64,000 nucleotides of DNA from assembly GCF_004322855.1 (NCBI RefSeq), contig NZ_CP036402.1, positions 1,550,001-1,614,000 on the forward strand, in the 5' to 3' direction. Below are positions 1 to 9,020 of the stretch, one piece after another. A model generated the notes under the pieces. The model made no database searches. It was given only the letters and a program-made list of their open reading frames with translations, and was not told where the DNA came from. Every line of letters starts with the position of its first letter. Position 1 is the first letter of the stretch. The stretch is from Egibacter rhizosphaerae. GTDB taxonomy: Bacteria; Actinomycetota; Nitriliruptoria; Euzebyales; Egibacteraceae. A program made the translations under genes and the position numbers.

Positions 1-1
1 C

Positions 2-385
2 GAGCGGCAGCAGCTTGAGCAGCAGCAGCAGCAGATGCCCGCGCCCGACGAGCGGCAGCGGTTCCAGCAGGTCTTGCAGCGCGCGCAGCAGGCCGACGCG
101 TCGCCGGTGATGATGAACCGTCCGTCGGATCGGCCGGGCGAGGATGTGCGCGAAGGGCTCGGCACTGGCGGGCAGGGCCTTGAGGGCATGCAGCAGATGC
201 GTCCCGGCCAGCGCGAGGGGCTGGTCGAGATCGCGCGGCGCTTGCCGCTGTGGGAGCAGCACGCCGCGCGGCCGGGCACGTCGAACGTGTTCAAGCAGTT
301 CGTTCGGATCATGCGGTCGCGGATGCCCGCCGATGTCGACATGAGCGAACTGCTCGGCGGCGAAGGGGGCGGAGCGAGTCGATGA
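2..385 (+). CDS. Phage protein, C-terminal part (5' end outside window)
   Basis: The frame is open from the left edge and ends at a TGA that overlaps the next start (ATGA). The visible part begins in a Gln/Glu-rich stretch with a run of five glutamines, and has no recognisable domain. Close coupling to the giant downstream gene suggests a minor virion protein. An internal ATG at 35 exists, but coding clearly continues upstream of it. Confidence 0.6.
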   Translation, partial: ERQQLEQQQQQMPAPDERQRFQQVLQRAQQADASPVMMNRPSDRPGEDVREGLGTGGQGLEGMQQMRPGQREGLVEIARRLPLWEQHAARPGTSNVFKQFVRIMRSRMPADVDMSELLGGEGGGASR

Positions 386-3300
386 GCTACATGGGCGAGT
401 TCGCGCGGCTGGGCCGCAATGTGCACGAGTCGCCGCCCGACCCGGACGAGGAGGTCGCCGAGTCGGCGTCGATTTGGGAGCGCGGCTGGGATCGCACCAC
501 CGACTTCTTCGGCGGGTTGAGTCAGGGCGCGATCGAGACGGGCGGCTTCTTCGTCGACATGGCGCACGCCACCCCGATCCTGCCGGGCTTCGAGGACGAG
601 GACTTCCACGAGTCGCTGTGGTCGATCACGCAAGAGCGTCTGCTCGAAGGCGCGATGGGCGAGATGTTCGGACCCGACCGGGGGGTGGGTGCAGCGATCG
701 GCGCGGTGCCCGAGCGCGTGCGCGAACCAGTCGGCGAGGGCTTCGACTGGATGATGGAGAACATCTACGAGCCGTGGAACCGCGCGCACGCCGCCACCCA
801 CCACATGCAGAACCTCTCCGAGGACCAGCGGTGGCACGAGGAGACCGAAGATCTCGGCTTGTTCGAGGGCTTGTCGAAGCAGTGGCAGGCCGCGTGGGAC
901 CTCGCCGAGTCGGCGTCGCCGGGTCAGGCGCTCGGCGCGCGGCTGACGCGCACCGACATCACCGACCCCGACGACGTCGCCGAGCTGATGGGCTCGGACG
1001 CGTTCCGGTTCTGGTCGGGCACCTACGACGCGGTGTCGACGTTGACGTTGGAGCCCGACGTGATCGGCGCGTCGTGGATCGGCAGCGCGCGGCGTCGCTA
1101 CCTCAAACGTCCGCTCGACGCCGACCCGCAGCGACGCGCGGTGCAACGCGAGGAGTTCTTCACCGGCCGCGGCAAGGAACGCGGCGTCTTCCGCGCGTCG
1201 TGGCGCGACATGGACGACTTCATCACCCGCCGACTCGACGAGACCGGCGACGCGGCGCAGACCGCGGGGGAGATCCGCCGCCGGTTCTTCCAAGGCGACC
1301 CGCACGGCGAGTTCAAGTCGTGGGCGCTGGCGAGCTTGCCGAACAAGCAGAGCCGCGAGCAGGCGATGCGGTTGTTCATGGGCGACATGTCGCAGCTCCG
1401 CGCGCTCGACCGCTACAGCCAAGACCTCGAACTGCGCGTCGCGGAGGCCACCAGCGAGCAGCGCGACCTCTCGCGGCTGCGCGAGCAGCACGGCGCCCCG
1501 CGCCCCGGCGAGGGCGCGTTCCAGCAGCCAGCCGCCGACCGGCTGACGCAGTGGCAGGCGCAGCAGCGGCGCGTCACCGACGAGATCCAGCGGCGCATGG
1601 AGGACTACTCGTGGCCGAACGAGATCGGCGACCCGTGGTTCCGCGACCTCGCGCACGAGCGCATCAAGAACGACCAGGTCCACCAGGCCGGCCTCGACGC
1701 GGAGCTGCGCTACCTCGACGTCGAGAACGAGATGTTGCAGCAGTGGCGCCGCACCGCCGGGTCGCAGCAGCACGAGCCGCGCTTGTCGCGTCTCGGCGAC
1801 GCCCGCGACGCGGTCACGCGCGGTCGCATGTTCCAAGAGCCCGGCTCGGGACGCGTGCTGAACATGTTCACCAAGCGTCCGCATCGTCAGATCGACCTTG
1901 AGGACGGCCACCACGTGTCGACGATGGTCGAGCGGACGTTGCGGCAGGCGCGCATGTCGCGCGACGAGATCGACCGGTGGGTGGGCGCGTTCAACGAGCC
2001 GATGCAGGCGGGCCAGCGGTTCGAGCTGTGGAACCGCATGGAGCAGGCCGCGTTCCGCAAGGTCGCTCGCGACTTCGGCGTCAACGAGGCCGACATGGGC
2101 CCGATCATGGAGAAGATGGCAACGGGCCGCGAGCAGGCACGCCGGTTGCAGCAGTCGGGCCGCAGCGAGGCGTTCGCGGCCGGCGACCGCGACCTGATCC
2201 GCTTCGCGGGCCCCGACGGCGAGATCAGCGTGTATCCCGCGCCGATGGCGAAGACGCAGACCCGCAACTTCACGACCGCCACCGACTTCCCCGCCGTGTT
2301 GCAGGCAATGCGCCGGTTGGAGAAGAAAGGGTTCACGCCGCCCGCCGACCCGTTGCCGGCGGGCGTCCTCGGCCGCGCGCGCACGCTGATGGACCAGACG
2401 ATCGAGGGGCTGGAGGTCGGCACCGACCTGCGGGGCCGGTTGAAGCGGTCGCGCCGCGCGATGGACCAGGACACCGACGCGCCGCGCTACCAGCGCCGCA
2501 TGATCGACGACGCGCTCGACGACCTTGAGGACTGGGCCGCCACCAACCCCGACGCGGGCGACGTGATCCTGCCGGAGATGCAGCGGCTGCGCGAGGAGGT
2601 CGGCGCGCTGCCCGATCCGACGCAGGCGCGGCGGCGCATGGAGGGCACGCGGCGGCTCGGCCGCGAAGCCGCCGAGGGGCTGAACTACTTCTGGAAGGCG
2701 AACGTGCTGCTGCGTCCCGCGTGGCCGATGCGCGTGGTCGCCGACCAGAACATGCGTAACGTCTTCAAGTTCGGGGCGCTCGCGACCGCTGGCCAGATGC
2801 CGCGCGCGGGCGCGAACATGACGCGCGCGGCGATGCGCGAGCTGGGCGTCGAGATGGCGCCGCACTCGGGCAGGGGCCAGCGACGCGCGACGCAGCTCGG
2901 CGTCGCGGGCGGCGCCGGCACCGGCTTCGCGGCGGCCGGGCCGGCGGGCGCGGCGGTGGGCGCGGCGATCGGCGGGTTCACTGGCCGCGGGTTGCATCGC
3001 AAGCTGTCGGACATGGACGCGATGGGCTATAAGGGCCCGGTCGTCGGCGGGGCCCGCCACGAGGGCCCGTTCGGCGCGGCGGGCGACGCGTCGAACATCT
3101 ACCGCGAACGCAACCGGCAGATGCGCCAGATCCAGGAGGTCATGGGGTCGGAGGAGACGCTGATGCGGCGCCTCGAACCCGACCCGCGGAACATGGAGAC
3201 GGTCCAGGGAACCGACCCGCGGCACGCGGACTCGTGGGCGCGCAACGTCAACAACCAGGTCGGCGGCGACGAGTTCTGGTCGCAGGCGCTGCGCGGCATC

Positions 3301-5457
3301 CGCGACGGCGAGACGCCGTCGGTGACGATGGAGCGGATGGTCGACTGGCTCGACTCGCCCGACGGGGCGGCGTATCGCCGGTCGGTGCCGTGGCGCGACG
3401 ACGTCGACGGGTCGGGCGCGCGCGTGGAGGTGCCCGAGGGCGGCGAGTGGGTCAACCTCGACCGCGAGACGTGGGCGGCGCATCTCTACGACGAGGCCCA
3501 GCGGCTCGTCGACGGCAATCCCGAGCTGGCCGACAAGGCGCTGCATCGCACGTTGCAGGCCAACGACATTGAGACGGCGATCCCCGATGCGGCGTTGCGT
3601 CCCGAGGTGCACGGCGAAGCGATCGCGCAGCTTGCCGGCCAGGGGGTCATGGGCACGGTCAACACGTTCGTGAAGCGCGGCATGCGGTTCTTGGGCACGC
3701 TCGTCGACGACGAGTTGTCGCGGATGCCGTCGTTCTCGCTGCACTACAACCAGCGGCTCCGCGAGCTGCACGGGGGCGTGCCGGAGGGCCAGCGGATCTC
3801 GCGGCAGCAGCTCGACGCGTGGGAGGGCCAGGCGCGCGACTATGCGTTGTCGCAGACGCGCGAGTTGATGTTCGACCTCGCCGAGCGCAGCCAGTTCGGT
3901 GAGATGGTGCGGTTCCAGTCGCAGTTCTTCGACGCGTTCCGCGAGATCACCGCGACGTGGGCGGGGCTGGTCGCCGACAACCCGGCGGCGGCGGTGCGCG
4001 CGATGAAGTCGTGGGAAGGCCTCACCGAGTATCCCGGTTTCCACGAGGACGACGAAGGCAACCGGTGGATCGACATGCGCGTGCCCGACTTCGCTCAGGG
4101 GCTGCTCAACGAGTCGCCATTGTTCCAAGACGCGGTCGACTCGCAGGGTTACATGCGCCTGTCGCCGCGGTCGCTGGCGGTCGCGCCGGTCGTCGGCGGC
4201 CCCGAGGGGGTGCAGGGCATGGTCGAGACGATGGCCGGCTTCGGCCCGTGGATTCAGATTCCCGCCTCGGAGCTGGTGCGCCGCCGCCCCGAGTTCGAGG
4301 ACGTCATGTCGCCGATCTTGCCGTTCGGGCCAAGCCGCGACATTCCCGACGCGCTGATGTCGAGCTGGCAACGCGACATGCGCGGCTACTTCGAGGGCTA
4401 CAGCGACGACCGTTACGCCTCGAACTTCCAAGGCATCCTGCGCACCAAGCTCACCGAGATGCGGCTCGGCGAACGCGAGCCCGTCGACTTCGACGATCCC
4501 GAGGCGCGACGCGCGTTCGTCGACGAGGTCGAGAGCGAAGCGACGTCGCTGCAACTGCTCGACGCGCTCACGTCGTTCGCGGCTCCCGCGAGCCCCCAGT
4601 TCGACTCGCCGTTCCGTCCCTACATCGACCGGTACCAAGAGCTGCAGCGCGAAGATCCCGCCACGGCGGACTCGCGGTTCTACGAGACGTTCGGCGACGA
4701 GTTCTTCGCGTTGACGCAGAACTTCACCGAGTCGATGGACGGGGTGCCCGCCACCCAGGAAGGCTGGGTCGCGGGGGAGCAGTACCGCGCGTTCGCGGAG
4801 GAGCATCCCGACTTGTTCCCCGTGATCTTGGGCTCGGGCGGCGGCGGTTCGATCCCTGAGTTCTCCCGCGCGGTGTACGACGCGCAGATGGACTCGCCGT
4901 TGCGGTTCGGCGCGGAGGAGACGCGACGTCGCCGGTTCACGCCCGACGAGATGATCGAGGACACCGACGTGCGGGCGGGCCGGATCAAGTTCAGCCGCCT
5001 GATGGACCGCATCGACAGCGAGCTTGAGCGGCGCGGCCTGCCGCACCTCGACCATCCCGACGCCGAGCCGATCGCTCGCGCGCGCAGCATGGTCGTCGAC
5101 CAGGTCGAGCAGCAGCATCCCGAGTGGCGTCGCGAGCGCGAGCAGATGGACCGGGGCCGCTGGCGCGAACGCATCCGCGCGTTCGACTGGATGACGCGCC
5201 TCGAACCGGTCAACCAGCGGCCCGACATCCAAGGTCTCGACACGTACCTTGAGTTGCGCGACCGGTTCATCGGCGAGTTGGAGCAGCGCGAGGTCCGCTC
5301 GTTGACCGCGCGCGCGAACGAGGATCTGCACCAGGCGTGGCAGCACGCCCGCCAGCAGCTCATCCAGCAGAACCCCGCGTTCGCGGACCTGGCGCACCGC
5401 TACTTGGAGTTCGACACGTTGGAGCCGGGCACGAGCCGGCAGGAGGCGGCACAGTGA
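382..5457 (+). CDS. Giant phage virion protein, putative ejection/internal protein (1,691 aa)
   Basis: Start ATG 382 overlaps the upstream stop, with GGGGGCGGAG just upstream. The product is 1,691 residues, mostly charged and helical. It has an isolated Gly/Ala-rich hydrophobic stretch at about residues 839-870 that could insert into a membrane. No enzymatic motif is evident. It lies next to two proteins with cell-wall-degrading or cell-wall-binding domains, and no other gene looks like a tape measure. By analogy with large internal core proteins of podoviruses, I infer a role in genome ejection. A highly divergent tape measure or a large polyvalent protein are alternatives. Real coding is well supported; the function is a guess. 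Confidence 0.8.
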   Translation: MSYMGEFARLGRNVHESPPDPDEEVAESASIWERGWDRTTDFFGGLSQGAIETGGFFVDMAHATPILPGFEDEDFHESLWSITQERLLEGAMGEMFGPDRGVGAAIGAVPERVREPVGEGFDWMMENIYEPWNRAHAATHHMQNLSEDQRWHEETEDLGLFEGLSKQWQAAWDLAESASPGQALGARLTRTDITDPDDVAELMGSDAFRFWSGTYDAVSTLTLEPDVIGASWIGSARRRYLKRPLDADPQRRAVQREEFFTGRGKERGVFRASWRDMDDFITRRLDETGDAAQTAGEIRRRFFQGDPHGEFKSWALASLPNKQSREQAMRLFMGDMSQLRALDRYSQDLELRVAEATSEQRDLSRLREQHGAPRPGEGAFQQPAADRLTQWQAQQRRVTDEIQRRMEDYSWPNEIGDPWFRDLAHERIKNDQVHQAGLDAELRYLDVENEMLQQWRRTAGSQQHEPRLSRLGDARDAVTRGRMFQEPGSGRVLNMFTKRPHRQIDLEDGHHVSTMVERTLRQARMSRDEIDRWVGAFNEPMQAGQRFELWNRMEQAAFRKVARDFGVNEADMGPIMEKMATGREQARRLQQSGRSEAFAAGDRDLIRFAGPDGEISVYPAPMAKTQTRNFTTATDFPAVLQAMRRLEKKGFTPPADPLPAGVLGRARTLMDQTIEGLEVGTDLRGRLKRSRRAMDQDTDAPRYQRRMIDDALDDLEDWAATNPDAGDVILPEMQRLREEVGALPDPTQARRRMEGTRRLGREAAEGLNYFWKANVLLRPAWPMRVVADQNMRNVFKFGALATAGQMPRAGANMTRAAMRELGVEMAPHSGRGQRRATQLGVAGGAGTGFAAAGPAGAAVGAAIGGFTGRGLHRKLSDMDAMGYKGPVVGGARHEGPFGAAGDASNIYRERNRQMRQIQEVMGSEETLMRRLEPDPRNMETVQGTDPRHADSWARNVNNQVGGDEFWSQALRGIRDGETPSVTMERMVDWLDSPDGAAYRRSVPWRDDVDGSGARVEVPEGGEWVNLDRETWAAHLYDEAQRLVDGNPELADKALHRTLQANDIETAIPDAALRPEVHGEAIAQLAGQGVMGTVNTFVKRGMRFLGTLVDDELSRMPSFSLHYNQRLRELHGGVPEGQRISRQQLDAWEGQARDYALSQTRELMFDLAERSQFGEMVRFQSQFFDAFREITATWAGLVADNPAAAVRAMKSWEGLTEYPGFHEDDEGNRWIDMRVPDFAQGLLNESPLFQDAVDSQGYMRLSPRSLAVAPVVGGPEGVQGMVETMAGFGPWIQIPASELVRRRPEFEDVMSPILPFGPSRDIPDALMSSWQRDMRGYFEGYSDDRYASNFQGILRTKLTEMRLGEREPVDFDDPEARRAFVDEVESEATSLQLLDALTSFAAPASPQFDSPFRPYIDRYQELQREDPATADSRFYETFGDEFFALTQNFTESMDGVPATQEGWVAGEQYRAFAEEHPDLFPVILGSGGGGSIPEFSRAVYDAQMDSPLRFGAEETRRRRFTPDEMIEDTDVRAGRIKFSRLMDRIDSELERRGLPHLDHPDAEPIARARSMVVDQVEQQHPEWRREREQMDRGRWRERIRAFDWMTRLEPVNQRPDIQGLDTYLELRDRFIGELEQREVRSLTARANEDLHQAWQHARQQLIQQNPAFADLAHRYLEFDTLEPGTSRQEAAQ

Positions 5458-6548
5458 GCGACATCACAGGCGCCGCCGACGCGTTCGACGAGAACCAGCC
5501 GCCCGAGCAGGCGGGCGTCGACCCGGCCGCGGTCGACCCGGCTGGCCCGACGGTCGGCGACGACGGGCTCGCGCCGCCGGTGGGAGGTCAGGGCGACCTC
5601 GGCGTCGACGAGATGATGGACCTCGCGATCGCGTCGACGGCGGCGAGCCGCGCCGACCAGGACTTCGAGCAGCCGACGGTGATCACCGGCTTTCGGCAAG
5701 AGACGCGCCAGGAGGGCCGCTGGCCCGAGCCGATCGCGCAGCACATGACCACGCCCGGCCCGATTCGTCGCGAGACGGTCGAGCAGCGCCGCACTCCCGA
5801 GGAGGCGGCCCAGTCGGTGATCGGCAACGCGCCCGAACGCGAGTTGCGCGAGTACCAGCGCAAGCTCTACGCGGGCGGGTTCTACCAGGAGCCGTTCGAG
5901 GACATCCGTTGGGGCTTCGGGGGCCCGGAGACGCTGTCGGCGGCGATGAACTTCTTCGAGTTCGCCGCGCACTACCGCGAGCCCGGCACCGGCGAGGAGC
6001 TGCCGTTTTGGGACGTGCTCGAACGCGTGGTGGACTCGTCGGGTGGCATGGACGACTTGGAGGACGACCCCGACCATCGCGAGCCCGCGCCGATGATCGA
6101 CCTGCAAGACCCCGAGGCGATCGGGCACACGGTCGACGACACGTTCCGGCAGGTCGCGGGCCGCCGCGCGACCGACGAGGAGAAACGCGCGTTCGTGAGT
6201 CTCACGCATCGGCTGCAGCGCGAACGGCAGATGACCCAGCACGAGTACCGCGCCGCGTTGCAGAGGCAGGAGGCGGGGATGCCGCAGCGGCCCGGCGACG
6301 AGCAGTTCGTCGGCCACCCCGAGGGTGAGACGCAGTTCGACCGGCCCGACCCGGAACATCCGATGCGCGGCGCGCCCGACGTCGAGCCGGGCGAGCCGCC
6401 CGAGGCGGTCGAGACCGAAGGGGTCGACGTCGCCGCGCGCGCCCGCGAGTTCGTCGAGGAGCAAGCGCCCGGCGACGTCTTGGATCGCGAGGCGCGGCAG
6501 GCGCACCAGGCATTCCGCGGCATGGCGACGCGCGGGCGGGGGGTGTAG
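5454..6548 (+). CDS. Phage structural protein, acidic, unknown function (364 aa)
   Basis: GTG start at 5454 overlaps the previous stop (GTGA), preceded by AGGAGG. The first 90 residues are acidic and Pro/Gly-rich, probably disordered. A helical segment near residues 220-265 (FRQVAGRRATDEEKRAFVSL) matches a motif common in phage minor virion proteins. The C-terminal third is again acidic. Tight coupling on both sides places it in the same structural operon as the giant protein. Function unknown. Confidence 0.75.
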   Translation: MSDITGAADAFDENQPPEQAGVDPAAVDPAGPTVGDDGLAPPVGGQGDLGVDEMMDLAIASTAASRADQDFEQPTVITGFRQETRQEGRWPEPIAQHMTTPGPIRRETVEQRRTPEEAAQSVIGNAPERELREYQRKLYAGGFYQEPFEDIRWGFGGPETLSAAMNFFEFAAHYREPGTGEELPFWDVLERVVDSSGGMDDLEDDPDHREPAPMIDLQDPEAIGHTVDDTFRQVAGRRATDEEKRAFVSLTHRLQRERQMTQHEYRAALQRQEAGMPQRPGDEQFVGHPEGETQFDRPDPEHPMRGAPDVEPGEPPEAVETEGVDVAARAREFVEEQAPGDVLDREARQAHQAFRGMATRGRGV

Positions 6549-6551
6549 CTC

Positions 6552-7652
6552 GTGGCGGGCATGCGCAACTTCATGTCGAGCGTGCAGCGGCTCACTGGCG
6601 GGTCGATGGTGAGCGAGAGCGGCGACCGCGACGTGACGACGATCGGCGACGTCGACGCGGGCCGGCAGGGCGGCTTGCCGGTCGGCGAGATGCGTGGCGG
6701 CAACGTCGTCGACGCGCAGCCCGCGCCGGGTCGCGGCGGCGGACACGGCGAGATCGACGAGTTCTTGGAGTCGATCGCGCAGGTCGAGTCGGGCGGCCAG
6801 TACCACATTCGCGGGCCGCAGACGCGCCACGGCCAGCCGCTCGGCAAGTACCAGATCTTGGACTCGAACTGGGACAACTGGGCGGCCGAAGCCGGCATTC
6901 CCGGTGCGGACTGGCGCGACCCGCAGGCGCAGGACCGCGTCGCGCAGCACAAGATGTTGGAGTATTACCAGCAGTTCGGCTCGTGGGACGGGGTCGCGGT
7001 CGCGTGGTTCGCCGGCCCCGGTCGGGCGCATCGGTGGAACCAGGACTCGTCGAGCGTGGCGAACATCGCGGACACGCTCGGCACCAGCGTCGAGCAGTAC
7101 GTCGACAGTGTGCTCGGCCAGATGCACCGCCCGTCGCCGGGCACGCAGGCGGGCGCGGGACGCATGCGCCCGCAGGGCGGCGGCGAGTGGACCGGCGACG
7201 AGATCGGCCGGGCCGCGGAGACGATCGCCGAGTCGTTCGGGATGCGCGTCACCAGCCATCACCGGTCGGAGGCGCACAACGAACGCGTCGGCGGGGCGAC
7301 GAACAGCGACCACTTGTGGGGCGGCGCGGTCGACTTCGCCGGGTCGATGGAGCAGATGCGCGAACTCGCCGACTGGGCGGAAGCGCAGGCCGGCCCCGAC
7401 GGGCCGTTCCGGATCGTGCTGCACCCGTGGAACGACCCTGACGGGCACGACGACCACGTGCACATCTCGTGGCATCGCGGCGCGAACGCGCCGGTGCGGC
7501 TCGACGGGTTCGGCAACCTCGACGCAGGATCGTTCCCACAAGCTCAGGATGTGGGCACGATGATGCAGGAACCGGCGAGCCCTGTGAGCACGGCGGTCGA
7601 CGCGTTCCGCAGCGTGCTCGGCTCGTCGTCGCTGCCGGGAGGGGTGAGGTAG
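6552..7652 (+). CDS. Virion-associated peptidoglycan hydrolase: lysozyme-like domain plus M15-type peptidase domain
   Basis: Two cell-wall domains are fused. At about residues 70-155 is a lysozyme/transglycosylase-like fold (ESIAQVESGGQY as the catalytic-Glu region, then GKYQILDSNWDNW). At about residues 215-310 is an M15-like D-Ala-D-Ala peptidase domain with zinc motifs SDHLWGGAVDF and DHVHISWH. The start is GTG 6552; ATG 6561 is also possible. Its place among structural genes, far from the endolysin at 22.4 kb, points to a virion enzyme that opens a local hole in peptidoglycan at entry rather than a lysis enzyme. Domain calls rest on motifs seen directly; the entry role is inference. Confidence 0.8.
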   Translation: MAGMRNFMSSVQRLTGGSMVSESGDRDVTTIGDVDAGRQGGLPVGEMRGGNVVDAQPAPGRGGGHGEIDEFLESIAQVESGGQYHIRGPQTRHGQPLGKYQILDSNWDNWAAEAGIPGADWRDPQAQDRVAQHKMLEYYQQFGSWDGVAVAWFAGPGRAHRWNQDSSSVANIADTLGTSVEQYVDSVLGQMHRPSPGTQAGAGRMRPQGGGEWTGDEIGRAAETIAESFGMRVTSHHRSEAHNERVGGATNSDHLWGGAVDFAGSMEQMRELADWAEAQAGPDGPFRIVLHPWNDPDGHDDHVHISWHRGANAPVRLDGFGNLDAGSFPQAQDVGTMMQEPASPVSTAVDAFRSVLGSSSLPGGVR

Positions 7653-9020
7653 ATGTCCGACACGCAGGGGCGGTCGCTGCCGCCGCACATGGCGCCCGAC
7701 GAGCCGCGACCCGGCGATCCGGTGCGCGGCACGCCGAGCTACACCCACGATGTGCGCGGCATCCAGCGCGCGTTGCAGCATCGCGGCTACGACGTCGGCC
7801 CGATCGACGGTCTGTTCGGGCCGCGCACCGAGAACGCGCTGCGCGCGTTCCAGCGCGACAACGGCATCTCGGTCAACGGCGTCGTCGACCATCGCACCGG
7901 GTCGCGTCTGCTCGGCCGTTCGTGGGAGGGCGGAGACGAGTTCCGCCGCGGCGACACCGACTTCATGGACACCGGCCGGCCCGGCGACCCCGTGCGCGGC
8001 GACCAGCCGCCCGGCCGCGTGTCGCCCGAGCACGATGCCACACCGAGCGGCCCAGGCGGCGGCGCGAGCGTGCCGGGCACGACGCTCGATGCGCCGCGAG
8101 ACCCCGACGAGCCGGGGCCCGACGCGTCCGACGAGGAGATCGAGGAGTTCGTCCGCGAACGCTACGGCTTCATGGCGTGGGTGCTCGACGAGCCCGAGCT
8201 GGCCGAGGTCATGCGCACTGCGATTCGGGAGGGCCGAGATCCCGACTGGATCGAGTCGCAGATAATGACGACCGACTGGTGGACCGACACCGAGCCGGCG
8301 CGGCGCGAGTGGCAACGCATCCGCTCCGAAGACCCTGCGCGCAGCGAGCAGGTGATGGACTCGGTGATGCTCGACATTCGCCTGCAAGCCTCGCGGATGG
8401 GCGTGTCGATCGACCAGGACCGGATGCGTCAGCTCGCCTTGGAGGCGGTCGGCAACGGCTGGGTCGACATCAACACGGGTCGCATCAGCCAGGGCGAGCG
8501 GATGCAGCGCGCGATCGCGAACGAGGCCGACTTCCGCGGCGATCAGCGCGTCGGCGGCGACATGGGCGCGATGCAGGACGCGATCGTCGCCCAGTCGCAC
8601 GAGTGGATGGTGCCGATGTCGGAGGACAGCGCCTTGGATTGGGCGCAGCGCATCCTCTCGGGCGAGGCGACCGAGGACGGGTTGGAGACGCATCTGCGCG
8701 ACATGGCGCGCAGCCGCTACCCGCATTTGGAGGACTACTTCGCGCGCGGCGTCTCGCCGCAGCAGTTCTTCCAGCCCTACCGCGAGGAGCTGGCGCGCAC
8801 GTTGGAGATGAACCCGGACACGATCGATCTTGTCAACGACTCGCGGTTCTCGCCGGTGCTCGACTTCGCCACCGAAGGTGACGAGCGCCGGCCGATGACG
8901 ATGAGCGAGGTGCAGCAGTACGCGCGTGGGCTGCCTGAGTGGCGCGGCACGCGGCAGGCGCAGGAGCAGGGTTCCGCGTTCACGGAGATGTTGGGTCGCA
9001 CGTTCGGGAGGATCGCCTGA
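7653..9020 (+). CDS. Phage structural protein with peptidoglycan-binding domain (455 aa)
   Basis: ATG follows directly on the previous stop codon. Residues about 32-86 form a PG_binding_1 domain (GIQRALQHRGYDVGPIDGLFG, then TENALRAFQRDNGI). The remaining roughly 350 residues are helical and resemble conserved phage virion proteins of unknown function, with a Met/Glu-rich middle and a C-terminus ending MLGRTFGRIA. Next to the hydrolase gene, it probably helps dock that enzyme, or the injected proteins, onto the cell wall. The binding domain is clear; the rest is unassigned. Confidence 0.8.
   Translation: MSDTQGRSLPPHMAPDEPRPGDPVRGTPSYTHDVRGIQRALQHRGYDVGPIDGLFGPRTENALRAFQRDNGISVNGVVDHRTGSRLLGRSWEGGDEFRRGDTDFMDTGRPGDPVRGDQPPGRVSPEHDATPSGPGGGASVPGTTLDAPRDPDEPGPDASDEEIEEFVRERYGFMAWVLDEPELAEVMRTAIREGRDPDWIESQIMTTDWWTDTEPARREWQRIRSEDPARSEQVMDSVMLDIRLQASRMGVSIDQDRMRQLALEAVGNGWVDINTGRISQGERMQRAIANEADFRGDQRVGGDMGAMQDAIVAQSHEWMVPMSEDSALDWAQRILSGEATEDGLETHLRDMARSRYPHLEDYFARGVSPQQFFQPYREELARTLEMNPDTIDLVNDSRFSPVLDFATEGDERRPMTMSEVQQYARGLPEWRGTRQAQEQGSAFTEMLGRTFGRIA

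Noticed and set aside
5400-8726. 1,108-codon open frame on the minus strand
   Set aside because: It runs antisense to four well-supported, tightly coupled late genes. Composition (Arg/His/Val/Leu-rich, no domain) is that of a high-GC shadow frame.
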